A stretch of 64,000 nt of DNA, from positions 4,092,001-4,156,000 of the forward strand of contig CM082580.2 of assembly GCA_040954595.2 (NCBI GenBank). The letters are read 5' to 3'. This DNA comes from Balanoglossus misakiensis (lineage: Eukaryota > Hemichordata). This document shows positions 24,034 through 34,443 of the stretch, one piece after another. The notes beneath the pieces were generated by a model, which saw nothing but the letters and a program-made list of their open reading frames with translations, was not told the origin of the DNA and ran no database searches. The position numbers and the translations under genes were made by a program. Numbering within the stretch: the stretch's first letter is position 1; each line of letters starts with the position of its first letter.

Positions 24034-27000
24034 ATGGTCACTTCTAGATCTTTATTTCTCATTATGTTTCTGTCTTTTTGTTCATTAAATGTTAACGGTT
24101 TACAAGATGGGAGAAAACGTAACACACTTTTTCAGTATTTGAGGGATTCGGGGCACGATATTATTTTTTTGCAGGAGACTCATGTCTCATCGAATAAAGA
24201 TATTGATTTATGGAATAGAGAGTGGGGAGGTTCGGGTTATTGGGGGCTTGGCACAAGTGTTAGTTGTGGGGTGGGAATCCTTTTCAAGAAAGGGGTTGAT
24301 TTTCATTTTCAAAATATCAGGACAGAGGAAAATGGACGTGTCATTGCTGGTACCATAGAAAAAGAGGGCAAACGTTTTCATTTATGCAATGTGTATGCCC
24401 CCAATGTTAGCAGTTTGAGACGCCAGTTCTTTAATAATTTGCCTAATTATCTTTCGAGTTCTCTGCCTATTATTTTGGGAGGGGATTTCAACTGTGTTGA
24501 AAATCCGTCGGACGTGTTTGGTGGTTCAATTCCGAATACTTCCCGTTTTATTGGGGGAAAAGAGTTGCTTTCTATTTGCAAAGATTTTGATATTCATGAT
24601 TGTTGGAGAGCATCCAACCCAACTGAACAGTCTTTTACGTGGCGAGATCGAAGTAATAGTGTTGGTAGTAGAATTGATAGATTTTATACTCCTACTTCTT
24701 TGAAATGTATTTCTAGTATTTCCTCATGTGCTCTTTCTGACCATGACGCCGTTTCTATTTCTATTCAAATGTCGAATTCCAGGGTAAAGGGTCCTGGCTA
24801 TTGGAAATGTAACGTGAGTCTTCTAGATGACGACTTGGTCTCTTGTATTGAGCATCACTTCAAAAATTGGCTTACTTTGCAGCCTGGCTTTTCGTCGAAG
24901 AGCGCATGGTGGGACATGGTAAAATCTCGGGTAAAGTCCATCATTAAGAATAGAGCAAGAGCAACAGCGCTCAAGCGTAAACAGAAAATTGAAAATTTAC
25001 AGGCCGAATTATCCCGTCTCACTTCTCTTTTGAATGAGGGCGACAAGTCCAAACAAGTGCTAGTTGAGTACCATGCAACCAGGGATAAATTGAGGGATTG
25101 CATTACTCAAAAGACCCTTGGTACCAAAATTCGCTCTAGGGCTAAACTCTTGGACGAGGATGAAAAATGTTCGCACTACTTCTTTCAAAAGGAGAAACAG
25201 CGTGGTAAGCGCAAATTAATTTCAAAAGTCATCGACAGCAGTGGTAATGAGCATACTGACCAGCGTGATATGTCACATTGCCTACGTGACTTTTTCGGCA
25301 AGCTATACAGTAGTGAAGGTCACCTTGATACAGAGGAGCAAACGTTCTTCCTTTCCCAGGTGAAGTCTAAACTGTCTTCAGATTCCAGGCAGAGTTTAGA
25401 AGCCCCTCTGACTTTGGATGAGCTTACAATGGCTCTTAAAAATATGCCCAATAACAAAACACCGGGTAGCGATGGGTTACAGAAAGAGTTTTATATTGCT
25501 TGCTGGCATTTTATTGGTCCGTCTTTTCTTGATGTGTGCAATGAAATTCTTGATCAGGGTTATCTTAGTGACACTCAACGTCACGGAGTCATCACCTTAT
25601 TGAGCAAGTCTGTTAACTCTACGGACGACCGCGCCCAATATTTTCCAGAAAACAAACGGCCGATTTCCCTACTCAATGTCGACTATAAGATCATAGCAAA
25701 AGTCCTCAGTCACAGGTTAGGTTCTGTCATGCCTGGTATTGTCAATACTTTTCAAACATGTGGGGTGAAAAACCGGTCAATTCATGACAATCTTACAACT
25801 TTGCGAGACATCTGCCATTTTGTTAACCAAAGGAATTTACCTTGTGCATTTGTGTCTTTAGATCAAAGCAAAGCTTTTGACAGAGTCGAATGGGATTTTC
25901 TTTTCAAAACTTTAGAAAGAATGGATTTTGGGCCAATTTTTACAAAGTGGTTACGCATTTTGTACACTGATATATCTAGCTCTCTGCTTGTTAATGGTTT
26001 TCTTTCTGATAAATTTACTTTATCCAGAGGAGTAAGACAAGGTTGTCCTTTGTCCCCGTTGTTGTTTGTTTTATTTATGGAGCCTTTCGCTGCAGCTGTC
26101 CAGAATGATAATTTAATTAAGGGTTTTTCTATTCCAGGGAGAGGCTCTAATGAGTGTAAGCTTTTTCAGTATGCTGATGACACAACTGCAGTTATTACTA
26201 ATGACAAGTCATTCAACCGGTTAACTACTTTGTGCCAAAGATTTGGGTTGGCTTCTGGAGCAAGGTTGAATTTATCGAAGTGTAAAGGGCTCTGGCTAGG
26301 GAAATGGAAGGGTCGCCAGGACACCCCTATGGATATAAAGTGGTCTTCCGAAAAACTGAAAATCAACGGGATTTGGTTTGGAAATATCAATATGGGAGTG
26401 GTGAACTGGAAAGAACGTATTTCTAAATTTTGTGATCTTGTTACTAAATGGCATTCCAGGCGTTTGTCTATAATTGGCCGGGTGTTATTAATTAATACGG
26501 TGGCTGCCCCGATTTTGTATTATGTAGCTTCATTATTCCCTTTGCCTCTCTGTCTTCTGAAAAAAATCAATCTGTCCCTTTTTGGGTTTCTTTGGGGTCC
26601 CGGAAAGTGGCAGTGTGTCGCCAGGAAAACTATGTACCTTCCGACTGAAAAGGGTGGGTTGGGTCTCGTTAACATTGCTAACAAAGTTAAGTCTTTACTG
26701 TTGCATAATATTCTGCGTAATTCTGTAGAGATGGCCAAGCCGTGTGGGTCTCTATTAAGAGCGTATCTTTCCACCAGTCTACGTTCGTTCATCCCAGAAG
26801 TTTATGATAATTTTACCCCCCATTTTCAATCTGCTCCTAAATGGTATACTAGCTTTTTGTTTGACCTTCGTCGTCTTCAAAAGATTGCTACCCCTGGAAC
26901 AATATGGCAGATTCTCACGTCCGCTCAAATCTATGATTTATTGCAATCAGTGGAAGTAATCCTCCCCAGGGTGGTTCATCTTGACCCCCAAAGAAATTGG

Positions 27001-27543
27001 ATTTCAGTTTGGTATAATGTCCACTTGGACTGTCTTGATAACAAATTGAAAGAACTGTCATGGAAGTGTGCTCATGACGTCATCAAGACAAATTCTAAAT
27101 TAAGCGGGTGGGCCTTTATGAATATTTCGGCTAAGTGTCCTAGGAAAAATTGTAGTGGGAGAGAGACCCCCCGACATTTGTTTTTGGACTGTCCCCTTGC
27201 ACGTTTTTTGTGGGCCTGGGTAGATTCCCAATTGTTCAGGTTGTTTGGCCCGTTGGTACAGTCTACTTGGGATTTAATTTATTACAGTCTGCTACCAATA
27301 GTCACAGACACCCAGAAAAAGAAACTGGCTCTGCTGCTTGTTAATCTAACGAAGCACTTCATTTGGTATACTAGGTGTATGGCTGCATATGAGTCCGTTA
27401 ATTATACGCCAGACTCGGCTCTCTTGCAGCTAAAAAATATTATTACATACAGAATTCAGACAGACCTGCAAAGAAAAGATTCAGAGACCTTGAAAAATGT
27501 TTGGGCCCTTCTGTTCGTGAAGAATGACAAGATCCGGCTGTAA
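24034..27543 (+). CDS. L1 ORF2: APE endonuclease + reverse transcriptase
   Basis: 1169 residues, uninterrupted. Endonuclease motifs: SLNVNGLQD (about 17), FLQETH (about 45), NVYAPN, LGGDFNCV, SRIDRFY and SDHDAV (about 235). Reverse transcriptase motifs: TPGSDGLQKEFY (about 476), RPISLLNVDYKIIAKVL, FVSLDQSKAFDRVEWDF, GVRQGCPLSPLLF and the catalytic FQYADDTT (about 712). The C-terminus has a CPRKNC.GRETPRHLFLDC zinc-binding segment (about 1034) typical of L1/Tx1-type ORF2. The protein should nick target DNA and prime reverse transcription. No inactivating change is visible. Confidence 0.95.
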   Translation: MVTSRSLFLIMFLSFCSLNVNGLQDGRKRNTLFQYLRDSGHDIIFLQETHVSSNKDIDLWNREWGGSGYWGLGTSVSCGVGILFKKGVDFHFQNIRTEENGRVIAGTIEKEGKRFHLCNVYAPNVSSLRRQFFNNLPNYLSSSLPIILGGDFNCVENPSDVFGGSIPNTSRFIGGKELLSICKDFDIHDCWRASNPTEQSFTWRDRSNSVGSRIDRFYTPTSLKCISSISSCALSDHDAVSISIQMSNSRVKGPGYWKCNVSLLDDDLVSCIEHHFKNWLTLQPGFSSKSAWWDMVKSRVKSIIKNRARATALKRKQKIENLQAELSRLTSLLNEGDKSKQVLVEYHATRDKLRDCITQKTLGTKIRSRAKLLDEDEKCSHYFFQKEKQRGKRKLISKVIDSSGNEHTDQRDMSHCLRDFFGKLYSSEGHLDTEEQTFFLSQVKSKLSSDSRQSLEAPLTLDELTMALKNMPNNKTPGSDGLQKEFYIACWHFIGPSFLDVCNEILDQGYLSDTQRHGVITLLSKSVNSTDDRAQYFPENKRPISLLNVDYKIIAKVLSHRLGSVMPGIVNTFQTCGVKNRSIHDNLTTLRDICHFVNQRNLPCAFVSLDQSKAFDRVEWDFLFKTLERMDFGPIFTKWLRILYTDISSSLLVNGFLSDKFTLSRGVRQGCPLSPLLFVLFMEPFAAAVQNDNLIKGFSIPGRGSNECKLFQYADDTTAVITNDKSFNRLTTLCQRFGLASGARLNLSKCKGLWLGKWKGRQDTPMDIKWSSEKLKINGIWFGNINMGVVNWKERISKFCDLVTKWHSRRLSIIGRVLLINTVAAPILYYVASLFPLPLCLLKKINLSLFGFLWGPGKWQCVARKTMYLPTEKGGLGLVNIANKVKSLLLHNILRNSVEMAKPCGSLLRAYLSTSLRSFIPEVYDNFTPHFQSAPKWYTSFLFDLRRLQKIATPGTIWQILTSAQIYDLLQSVEVILPRVVHLDPQRNWISVWYNVHLDCLDNKLKELSWKCAHDVIKTNSKLSGWAFMNISAKCPRKNCSGRETPRHLFLDCPLARFLWAWVDSQLFRLFGPLVQSTWDLIYYSLLPIVTDTQKKKLALLLVNLTKHFIWYTRCMAAYESVNYTPDSALLQLKNIITYRIQTDLQRKDSETLKNVWALLFVKNDKIRL

Positions 27544-27668
27544 CGTATGCTCTGGGCACCATACTCCTTGGGGCTGTAATGGCCAGCAGCGTCACAATAA
27601 AGTTTTTGTTGTCCTTCATGACAGAAGTGTTCCCACACCACCGCAATATTCATCATTATGCCAGTTTC

Positions 27669-27784
27669 AAAAAAAAAAAAGGCGGGAAAAAAAGGAAAAA
27701 AAAGAATGGAAAAAGAGGGGAAAAAAAGGAAAAAAAAAAAAAGGAAAAAAAAAAAAGGGAAAAAAGAAAAGAAAAAAGAAAACA
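27669..27784 (+). repeat. Purine-rich A/G low-complexity tract in the L1 3' UTR
   Basis: Runs of A broken by GG or GGG (pattern AAAAAAGG). It begins 72 bases after an AATAAA at about 27592-27597. It could be the element's poly(A)-like 3' tract or the tail of an earlier, shorter insertion. A further 330 bp of unique-looking sequence precedes the U1 junction. Confidence 0.7.
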
Positions 27785-28117
27785 GTCTTTGCTCTAATAA
27801 TTTGTTGTACGCAAATCAGTTGTAGTTCTGTTTTTATGTTTCCTACGTTGATATTTGTATTATTTAGTTATCTTTCCTTAACGTTTTATTTACTTTTCGC
27901 ATTAAACTTTTATTTGGAGATGGCAGGGGGAATCGTACTCCCTTGAGCCTCGAACCAGCGTGGTCTGGCCTGCCTGAGGACTCCAGTTGAATAATTTTAG
28001 TTCCTTTATTTTTTAGATTAGAATTTTCATGTTTCCAAAATGAAAAGAGCATGAAATGTTGAAAATGTAATTAGGGTTTTTGATTTGATTTAGTTTTTAT
28101 TTCCTCAAACCAAAAAG

Positions 28118-28246
28118 AGGCGGTTCTTCCAAGGCGAGGCCCGCGCATTGCACTCCGCGCGGGTTGACCTTTGCGATCACCCCAAATGTGGGTGACTCGG
28201 GTGCAGAATTTATGGTAGTGGGGGACTGCGTTCGCGCTATCCCCTT
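28118..28246 (+). ncRNA. U1 snRNA gene, 3' fragment (interrupted)
   Basis: Resumes U1 at AGGCGGTTCTTCC and continues to the mature 3' end. Stem-loop II carries the U1A-binding loop ATTGCACTCC (28147-28156) closed by CCGCGC/GCGCGG. Stem-loop III is CACCCCAAATGTGGGTG. The Sm site is AATTTATGG (28207-28215). Stem-loop IV is GGGGACTGCGTTCGCGCTATCCCC. All parts downstream of nucleotide ~37 are well preserved, so the gene was probably functional until the insertion. Confidence 0.92.
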
Positions 28247-28252
28247 TACATC

Positions 28253-28267
28253 GAAACAAAGAACAGA
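28253..28267 (+). promoter_or_regulatory. U1 3' box (snRNA 3'-end formation signal)
   Basis: GAAACAAAGAACAGA begins about 8 bases after the mature U1 end and resembles the snRNA 3' box (GTTTN0-3AAARNNAGA). It is at the expected distance. This supports descent from a real transcribed U1 gene rather than a retroposed copy. Confidence 0.6.
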
Positions 28268-28628
28268 ACAACTATTTCAATTCTTCATTGGGAATCTAAA
28301 TTACTTTGTGCTCATTTAATTAATAAAAGTTGGTTGTGAACAGTATATATACTGTAAATGTCTACCTATTAGGAGAATTTATCAAATTTAGGCCTACGCG
28401 ACATTTTAATCAGAAGTCATGTTTTCATTTCTACTCAATCATTTTTAGATCAACCATAAAATGCAGTCTGAACACTCTGGAATTCGCAATAACAATTTTT
28501 TATTAACAAAAAAAAATCAAAGTAACACAGACAATTGATGACAATTGTCGTATTGTTGTACTTGTACATAGGATCATTTTCACAGAGTTTATGTTCACAG
28601 AACAGTTTACTCCAATGCAGCTCAGAGA
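28268..28628 (-). other. Probable 3' UTR of the reverse-strand gene at 28629-29524
   Basis: No coding signal. A reverse-strand AATAAA (TTTATT at about 28498-28503) lies about 130 bp past the reverse-strand stop codon and could be its polyadenylation signal. Confidence 0.45.
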
Positions 28629-29524
28629 TCACTTCCGAGTGAAAAACCATCTTTTGGCTGCTGACAGTCCGGGAATCATGTAAAAGCTTGAGTGGCGCTG
28701 TGTAGCATTTCTCCGCGGGCCTACATGCATGTGTAGGGGTTCGCCAGCATCGCCTTCAGAGTTGTTGTCATGGTCACTGGTGGATCCTGCGCGTTTTCCG
28801 ATTCTTTCCATTTTGTCGGCCATTTGCTTCACTTTTTCTGTCATTCTTGTGACGTCAGTCTTAGTTGTTATTTGAAGGTAGCGAAAGTCCATTCTGACTT
28901 TGTTCATCGCTTGTCCGAGTTGCCGGCACCGAGATTCGGCGCGGTCAAGGTGATATCTCTACGTTGTTTGGCCACATCGTCTTGAATCTCGGCAACTTTC
29001 ACGGAACAGTCCGCCGCGTAAGATTCTAATTCGAGGAGTCTAGCGTCGAAACCTTCGATTTTCATTATGAAAGCGCTTGGATTGAGAAGAATTCCTAGGA
29101 GCACTCTCGCAACATGTAGAGAATGTACAGTCGCAGTTCCTACTGACGCAATTATTGGTCCAACCACGGGTAAAGTGGAGATAAAGCATCTCAGCGCGGA
29201 TGTGACGCGACTGATGAGAGTTGTACTACCAGGCGCATTGTCCGCGTCCGCGGTTTCTCCCCTCAGAAAAAGTTTTCGTAGAACCCAAACTGGGATACAA
29301 ATCGGCCAAAAAACTATAAACAGGATTACTTTCACCGTGGTTAAATAGAATCCAAATACAGTCTTCAAGGCATGACGAACGCGATGTGGGAAATAAAATT
29401 GACGCAAGAAGAACTCGCCCAACGTGCTGAAATAAGTTCCCAGGATCGGTACATGATGCAGCCAACCGTAGACTTTATAAGCAAAGTTGGTTGCTAGAAG
29501 GATTATTACAGATAGCAGTCCCAT
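28629..29524 (-). CDS. Unknown membrane/coiled-coil protein with apparent frameshift
   Basis: Intronless reverse-strand gene. Frame A (29524-28904, 206 residues) begins MGLLSVIILLATNFAY. It has hydrophobic segments at about 60-85 (LTTVKVILFIVFWPICIPV) and 112-150, then a helical stretch (DARLLELESYAAD...EIQDDVAKQRRD). It stops at a TGA overlapping the ATG of frame B (28907-28629, 92 residues). Frame B is open upstream to 28958. Read from there it continues a heptad-like helix (RAESRCRQLGQAMNKVRMDF) and a charged C-terminus. The simplest reading is one protein of about 300 residues with a single-base indel between 28906 and 28958 in this assembly. I do not recognise it and give no function. 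Confidence 0.5.
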
Positions 29525-32040
29525 TGTGGTTACTTTTCAGTGACACTTGTAGAATGTCTGCCGTCGAAGAACAGAATGAAGACTGCTTGATGTCGACAAT
29601 AGCGACAATGAGAGTATATGGAATACCGTTGTCATGACAAAGAACAATCAGGCAAGCATCACGTGACACGTGTCGGAGATGTGCGTACACCGATCCAGCG
29701 TTCTGACTAACTTTAGTTTTCAACACGAAACGAGCATTTTTAAAAAAGTACATCGTTTTCGAGAGCAATTTTTGTTGTCGTTTTAGGCCTATTCCAAAAT
29801 TTCATATTCAATGCTGGTATTTCCTTCATTTGCATGATTTATATCAGCTATGGTGGCCATGTTTGTGTGAATTGTCGTCTGATTTTCGTACAATTATGTT
29901 TTCGTTCCAGAAATAATTTTTGTGTCCATGGAAAGGATTTACGTTCACACATTTTTTTAAACATAAGGTAGAGCTCCCCGCCCTCGCACCACGAAACGCC
30001 GAATCGGGCCTTCGGCCCTTGCACGAAACGCCGAATCGATACACATTAGGCGCGAGGGACTGTCGACAGTCTACCGGTGCCCGCTACTTTGACTTTCAGC
30101 GTAGCGTAGCGCATCCAGCGGTGGGAATGGGGCAGGGGACCAGACTATTAAAAAGACGTCATCACCTGAAGTACTTCCGCGTTCCGCGGTAGAATTACTG
30201 CGTTCGTTCACATATTTGCAAGTCCGGCTGTTGCACATGCGTTTTGTCAAACGGAAAGGTGGGTTTTGATGAAAACGTGGCGCAAAAGCCGGTAGGCGTT
30301 CCGTGAGCGCAGTTCTCGTTCACGAAAACCCGAAATATCTTATTCTGTGTTCGTTGAGGGCGTCACATTCATTCAAGTTATCCATACACTTTCAACTGTT
30401 TACGCTCGTAATATTTGATTGCAAAAATCTTAATGAACAATTAGGAATTCCAAGTTATCTACTGCCGGTTTCCTTCATTGGTTTCATGGACAACAATATA
30501 ATCTTATAACTGACTGATATATTCGCTAAAGTAATGAAACGGTTAGCTATAAATATATTGATTTTTATTTGTCACTTAGGTGGTTGAAATGTAGTTGAAA
30601 GGTCACATAGTAGTTGAACTTGAAAGGTCAATCTCAGGCCTGTGTCGATATCTTACAATCATGGTGATGTGCGATGGTGGCTGTTGATCTTTCTGACTTT
30701 CAGTTTCAATGTGGTAAGCTGACTTTATATTATTCCGAATCACGCGTGTCCTATATTTACCGGACACAGTGACGTCGACACTAGTCATGCTTGCAGGGCA
30801 AGTGCATATAGCTAGCTGCGGTTTGTACTATGTTTGTCCGCAGAAGCCTAGCTAGTAGCTGCAGGTCAGTTAGAGTAGCTCTAGTTTTTGGTGTTTACGA
30901 TGGCAAACACAAAAAAATCCTAGAGCTACTGAACTTCACCTGCAGTTCAGTAAATCGAGGTTTTGCCAAACACAAAACCTCGAGCTAATGAACTGCAGCT
31001 GTACCTCAAGCCTATATACAACTACAATTATTCACTGCAAAATTGTTAGCGAATGCAGGATGGATACAGACCCGCAAGTGCACGCTTAGCTGTGTAAACT
31101 ACCAACATACCCCCTCCTCACCAAATAGCTGCAAAAGGTAACCAATAAACCCACATGTTGGAGCACTGGTGTAATTCGTCAATCCTGTCAGAGTGACCCC
31201 CAATATTCTGGCAAAACGCACAATCCTGTTGATGCCACTGACACTTGGATAGAACCATAGACAGAAATCTGTCTATGATAGAACACTGTGTGCAGTTTAC
31301 ACACTGTTTGGATTCGCAAACAAACAGATGACAGAATTGCATAAATAGTATACCAGCATTTTTATTGAAGCCATAATTTATTCCATATTCAGTGAACAAC
31401 AATTTTAGCAGGATCATACCAGGCATGTTGACAAAACCAAATAATCAAATTCATGATACAGAAAACTGATAATGTGACTAAGATGACAAGGATTAAGAAT
31501 AAACAATACAGTAGGCAGTTCATTCGACCCTCATCAAAACAGAGGTTTTTAGTTTATATATTGCTTTGCTATGTCATCAAATTGCATCAGCGACCATCAT
31601 TTTTTCTTGACTGTTGCTATACTTGACAAGTTCTCACTCTGATTTACGTAATAACAAATTTTATTAACGCTTTGTTTGCATGTTATACCCACACATGCAT
31701 CCATAAAATTTTATTGTACACAAAGATACAGATATACAGATCACCCAGGAATTTCTGATATAGTGTATAATGGCTATTTTGCATTATTGTGTTACTGAAC
31801 TTCTACTGTTTTGCCAAGACTAAATTTTTATTGTACACACACATATATATAGTCACTATAGTGTCACCAATTTTGGACATGACCTTGACCGCTTATAAAT
31901 GTCATATTTAAATTTCTCTGCTCATGTTCTTTTCTGTAATTTCACATTTGGATGCGGAAAAATAAATTGTGACTTTTGGTTTTCGAGTCAGTAATGGCAT
32001 ACTAAAAAAAACCCCTAATTATGTCATGTACATAATAATG
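29525..32040. other. Intergenic stretch without recognised genes
   Basis: Holds a duplicated CGAAACGCCGAATCG motif (about 29992-30040), a half hairpin MITE, and a set of imperfect inverted repeats around AGCTGCAGGTCAG / CTGCAGTTCAG (about 30855-31010). Short frames such as 31118-31426 (reverse) show no recognisable domain. Confidence 0.45.
30099..30147. mobile_element. Half copy of the 'TAGTCTGG' hairpin MITE
   Basis: GCGTAGCGTAGCGCATCCAGC, then GGTGGGAATGGGGCAGGGGACCAGACTA, matches the right arm of 7292-7395 and 63255-63341. The left arm is absent, so this is a truncated copy. Confidence 0.75.
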
Positions 32041-32253
32041 TACTGTAAAACACTTTATTTTTCGCGAGTTGAATTTTTCGCGATATCGAGAGAGGCCACT
32101 GTTATGTGAGTATTAATTTTCGCGTTCTCTTACTTCATTCACTGCATCGTTATCTTCAAAAAGATTTTACACGACTTTTTATTTTCACGCTATTTTGGCT
32201 CTCGCGTATTTCGCGAAAATTTATTGGTCGCGAAAATAAAGTGTTTTACAGTA
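32041..32253 (+). mobile_element. TACTGTAAAACACTT MITE, best-preserved copy
   Basis: 213 bp with 15-bp perfect inverted ends TACTGTAAAACACTT and AAGTGTTTTACAGTA, and further paired TTTCGCGA stretches inside. If the outer TA is the target duplication, the element itself starts CTGTAAAACACTT, consistent with a Tc1/mariner-type origin. It lies 205 bp upstream of the Cosmc-like start codon. Three further copies lie in ANKAR introns. Confidence 0.85.
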
Positions 32254-32457
32254 CATAGTGAATGTAACACTAATGTACCTCAGTGAACACTGGATAATTT
32301 ACAGGTGTTGGGTTACATGTTTTAAAGCTCACTGACATGCTTCATCCCACAGTCTGTGATGTCTCTCTTCGTGCTTGACAATATTGAAATAATTTTATTG
32401 TGTTTTGTTATCCACAGAAATTATACATGGAAGAGGTTTGATTGACGTGAAAGGATC

Positions 32458-33842
32458 ATGGACAAATTTGGATACTTCACGTTTGTCTTGGGCCTGGCAG
32501 CTGGCGTCTTATTCACTCTTCTTGTCAATCAGAGTGAACATGTCATCTCGTACAGGAAAACCTTTCTATCCGGAATGATACCGGTGTTGTGGAACCCCCC
32601 GGAACAGACCCAACCCGGCAAATACGAACACAGTTACTTCTACAGACTGAACGGAACACAGTTCGAACTTGTGGAAACGGAACTGTCCAAGAGGCTGGAG
32701 AGGGAAAATTTCGACCCCAGGAGTCAGGCGGATCTTCTGTACGACGAAGTGAAAGTGTTGTGCCAAGTCTACGTGGACAAGGGCCAGCTGGCGAAACTGG
32801 GCAAGGCAATACAGGAGACGTGGGGGTCGCATTGCAACAAAGTTGTTATAGTCAGCGGTGGGGTCGATCGCAGTCTGAAAGATTCCTACCACATAGACAT
32901 TGCGGACAAGCCCGATCGGGTGTGGGAGAAAAGTAAGCAAGGCTTCCGGCAGGCGTACGAGCGATATCGAAACGACTATCATTACTTTCTGAAAGCTGAC
33001 GCGAGTATGGTCGTCGTGGTGGAAAATCTACGATATCTTTTGTTTGTCCACAACACCAGCGTTCCGGGCTACATTGGCCACGTTTTCCTGGGAAAGAAGG
33101 ATGCATCCAGCATAGTGATCAGCCGGAAGGGACTGGAGAAGCTTCATCCCAAACTGGACGAGTGTCCGAATGAAGTTGGGGGCAACGATGATGCCTCTGA
33201 ACTGACGAGGTGCATGGAGAAAGTTGGGATCGTATCAAGCGTGGATGGACGGGACTACAGAGGTCACCTGAGATTTGTCATGAAACAGCCGGATCATAAA
33301 CTCCCATTCAATACAGCAACTGCCTTATCATTCACCAGTTTGTATTGGAGGTTCATCAAGTACCCAGAACAAAAGGTAAGTTTCACCCATAAAGTTGTTT
33401 CTTTTTTATCATAAATAAAATTCAGAATTATGTATTATAAGATATTATTTAAAAAATCACTGTTTTAAATGGCTTGCTGAACTCCTCAAAAACTTTGATA
33501 TTTATTTCATGTACATTTTTCAAATACCAAATTATGTTATGTATATCACAGCATAACTCTATCGACTGCTGGGTCGCTTGTCGGATCTCTCAGATAGGGT
33601 GTGCCCTGGGACAGAGACCTGTAGGAATTCGTTCTTTACATGAATCAGTGTATCAAGCACATCGTAATTGTAGACTTTTCTGTATTTTTATTTTACAGGA
33701 TCCTGAATGCTGCTATGAGTATGCAATTTTGTTCAGCAACGTCAATCATCACACGTTGTACACACTGGAACATATGGTGTATCACTTGAGACCGTACGGG
33801 GTTGGTGAATTCAAATGTTCGAGCGAGATCGGCCAGAAGTAG
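32458..33842 (+). CDS. C1GALT1C1: Cosmc-like protein (C1GALT1C1), putative chaperone of core-1 synthase
   Basis: Two coding exons, 32458-33375 and 33699-33842; 353 residues. An acceptor at 32418 suggests a 5' UTR exon upstream; the frame is closed by TGA just before this ATG. Residues 7-24 form a type II anchor (FTFVLGLAAGVLFTLLV). The protein follows C1GALT1 throughout (ETWGSHCNKVVIVSGGV, WEKSKQGFRQAYERY, a final ECCYEYAILFSNVNHH...YHLRPYG). However, the catalytic DDD is replaced by DAS (FLKADASMVVV, about 178-186), so metal-dependent transfer is unlikely. Loss of the DxD in a C1GALT1 relative is the hallmark of Cosmc, which folds C1GALT1 in the ER. The phase-0 intron before ECC is at the same place as in both enzyme genes here. 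A catalytically dead paralogue with another role is the alternative. Confidence 0.78.
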
Positions 33843-34371
33843 GAAAGAATAGTCACAACAAAAGAAACACAAAGCTGAAAAGTAAAGTTTTGTGTTTGGT
33901 ATGCAATCTTTCTCTCGTCTTATAACATGCTCTTTTAAAGAAAATGTGTTTTAAAAAAAATCTGTTCAGCCAGCCATCCTAGATTTCATTGCACAAAGAC
34001 ATTACCCCTGGTTGGCCATTTTGTTATGCTTTTTTACAATATCCAGAGCAATTATTCATTTGATATAAGAACAGTGTACATTATGTACTTAATTCTAACA
34101 TAGTTCACGAAAGATTTTACCATGGTAACCTTCCCCTTTAAAATGTATGGTACAGACTCTTTTGAATGTTTTGCATGATTTTACATTCAGACGAAAAGTA
34201 TTTCATACATTTGTATGGCAATGAGACATTGACAGAGAGTACATGGAAGAAATAAATAATTATAGATGAACATATGGTAATTGCATTTGCTTCAATTTTT
34301 GTGTGCAGTCTATTGCCAGTGAAAGTTGTGTTAGTCATTCTGTCCACCAAAATGGCTCAATAGAGGGATAC
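33843..34371. other. Cosmc-like 3' flank
   Basis: AT-rich, no gene seen; contains TTTTACCATGGTAACC, a motif shared with the repeats at 38325 and 40523. Confidence 0.4.
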
Positions 34372-34443
34372 TAAGGAATATTGATGATTGGAAAATAAGG
34401 AATATTGATGATTGGAAAATAAGGAATATTGATGATTGGAAAA
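34372..34443. repeat. Tandem repeat, 3 x 24 bp
   Basis: Three perfect or near-perfect copies of TAAGGAATATTGATGATTGG plus AAAA. Confidence 0.85.

Larger units (their letters stand above)
22355..28117 (+). mobile_element. Full-length Tx1-like L1 non-LTR retrotransposon inside a U1 snRNA gene
   Basis: About 5.76 kb between the two halves of U1, in the same orientation as U1. It comprises a 215-bp 5' UTR, ORF1 with three zinc knuckles, ORF2 with endonuclease and reverse transcriptase, and a long 3' UTR with a purine/A-rich tract. Both ORFs are intact. The ORF1 knuckles plus APE-type endonuclease fit the Tx1 branch of L1, some families of which insert at fixed sites in RNA genes (Keno in U2 snRNA genes is one I recall). 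About seven U1 bases (nt 30-36) seem lost at the junction. The exact 3' edge is uncertain by a few bases. Confidence 0.88.

Noticed and set aside
34372-34443. Short tandem repeats as a CRISPR array
   Set aside because: The 24-bp units are directly adjacent with no spacers, and the genome is eukaryotic.
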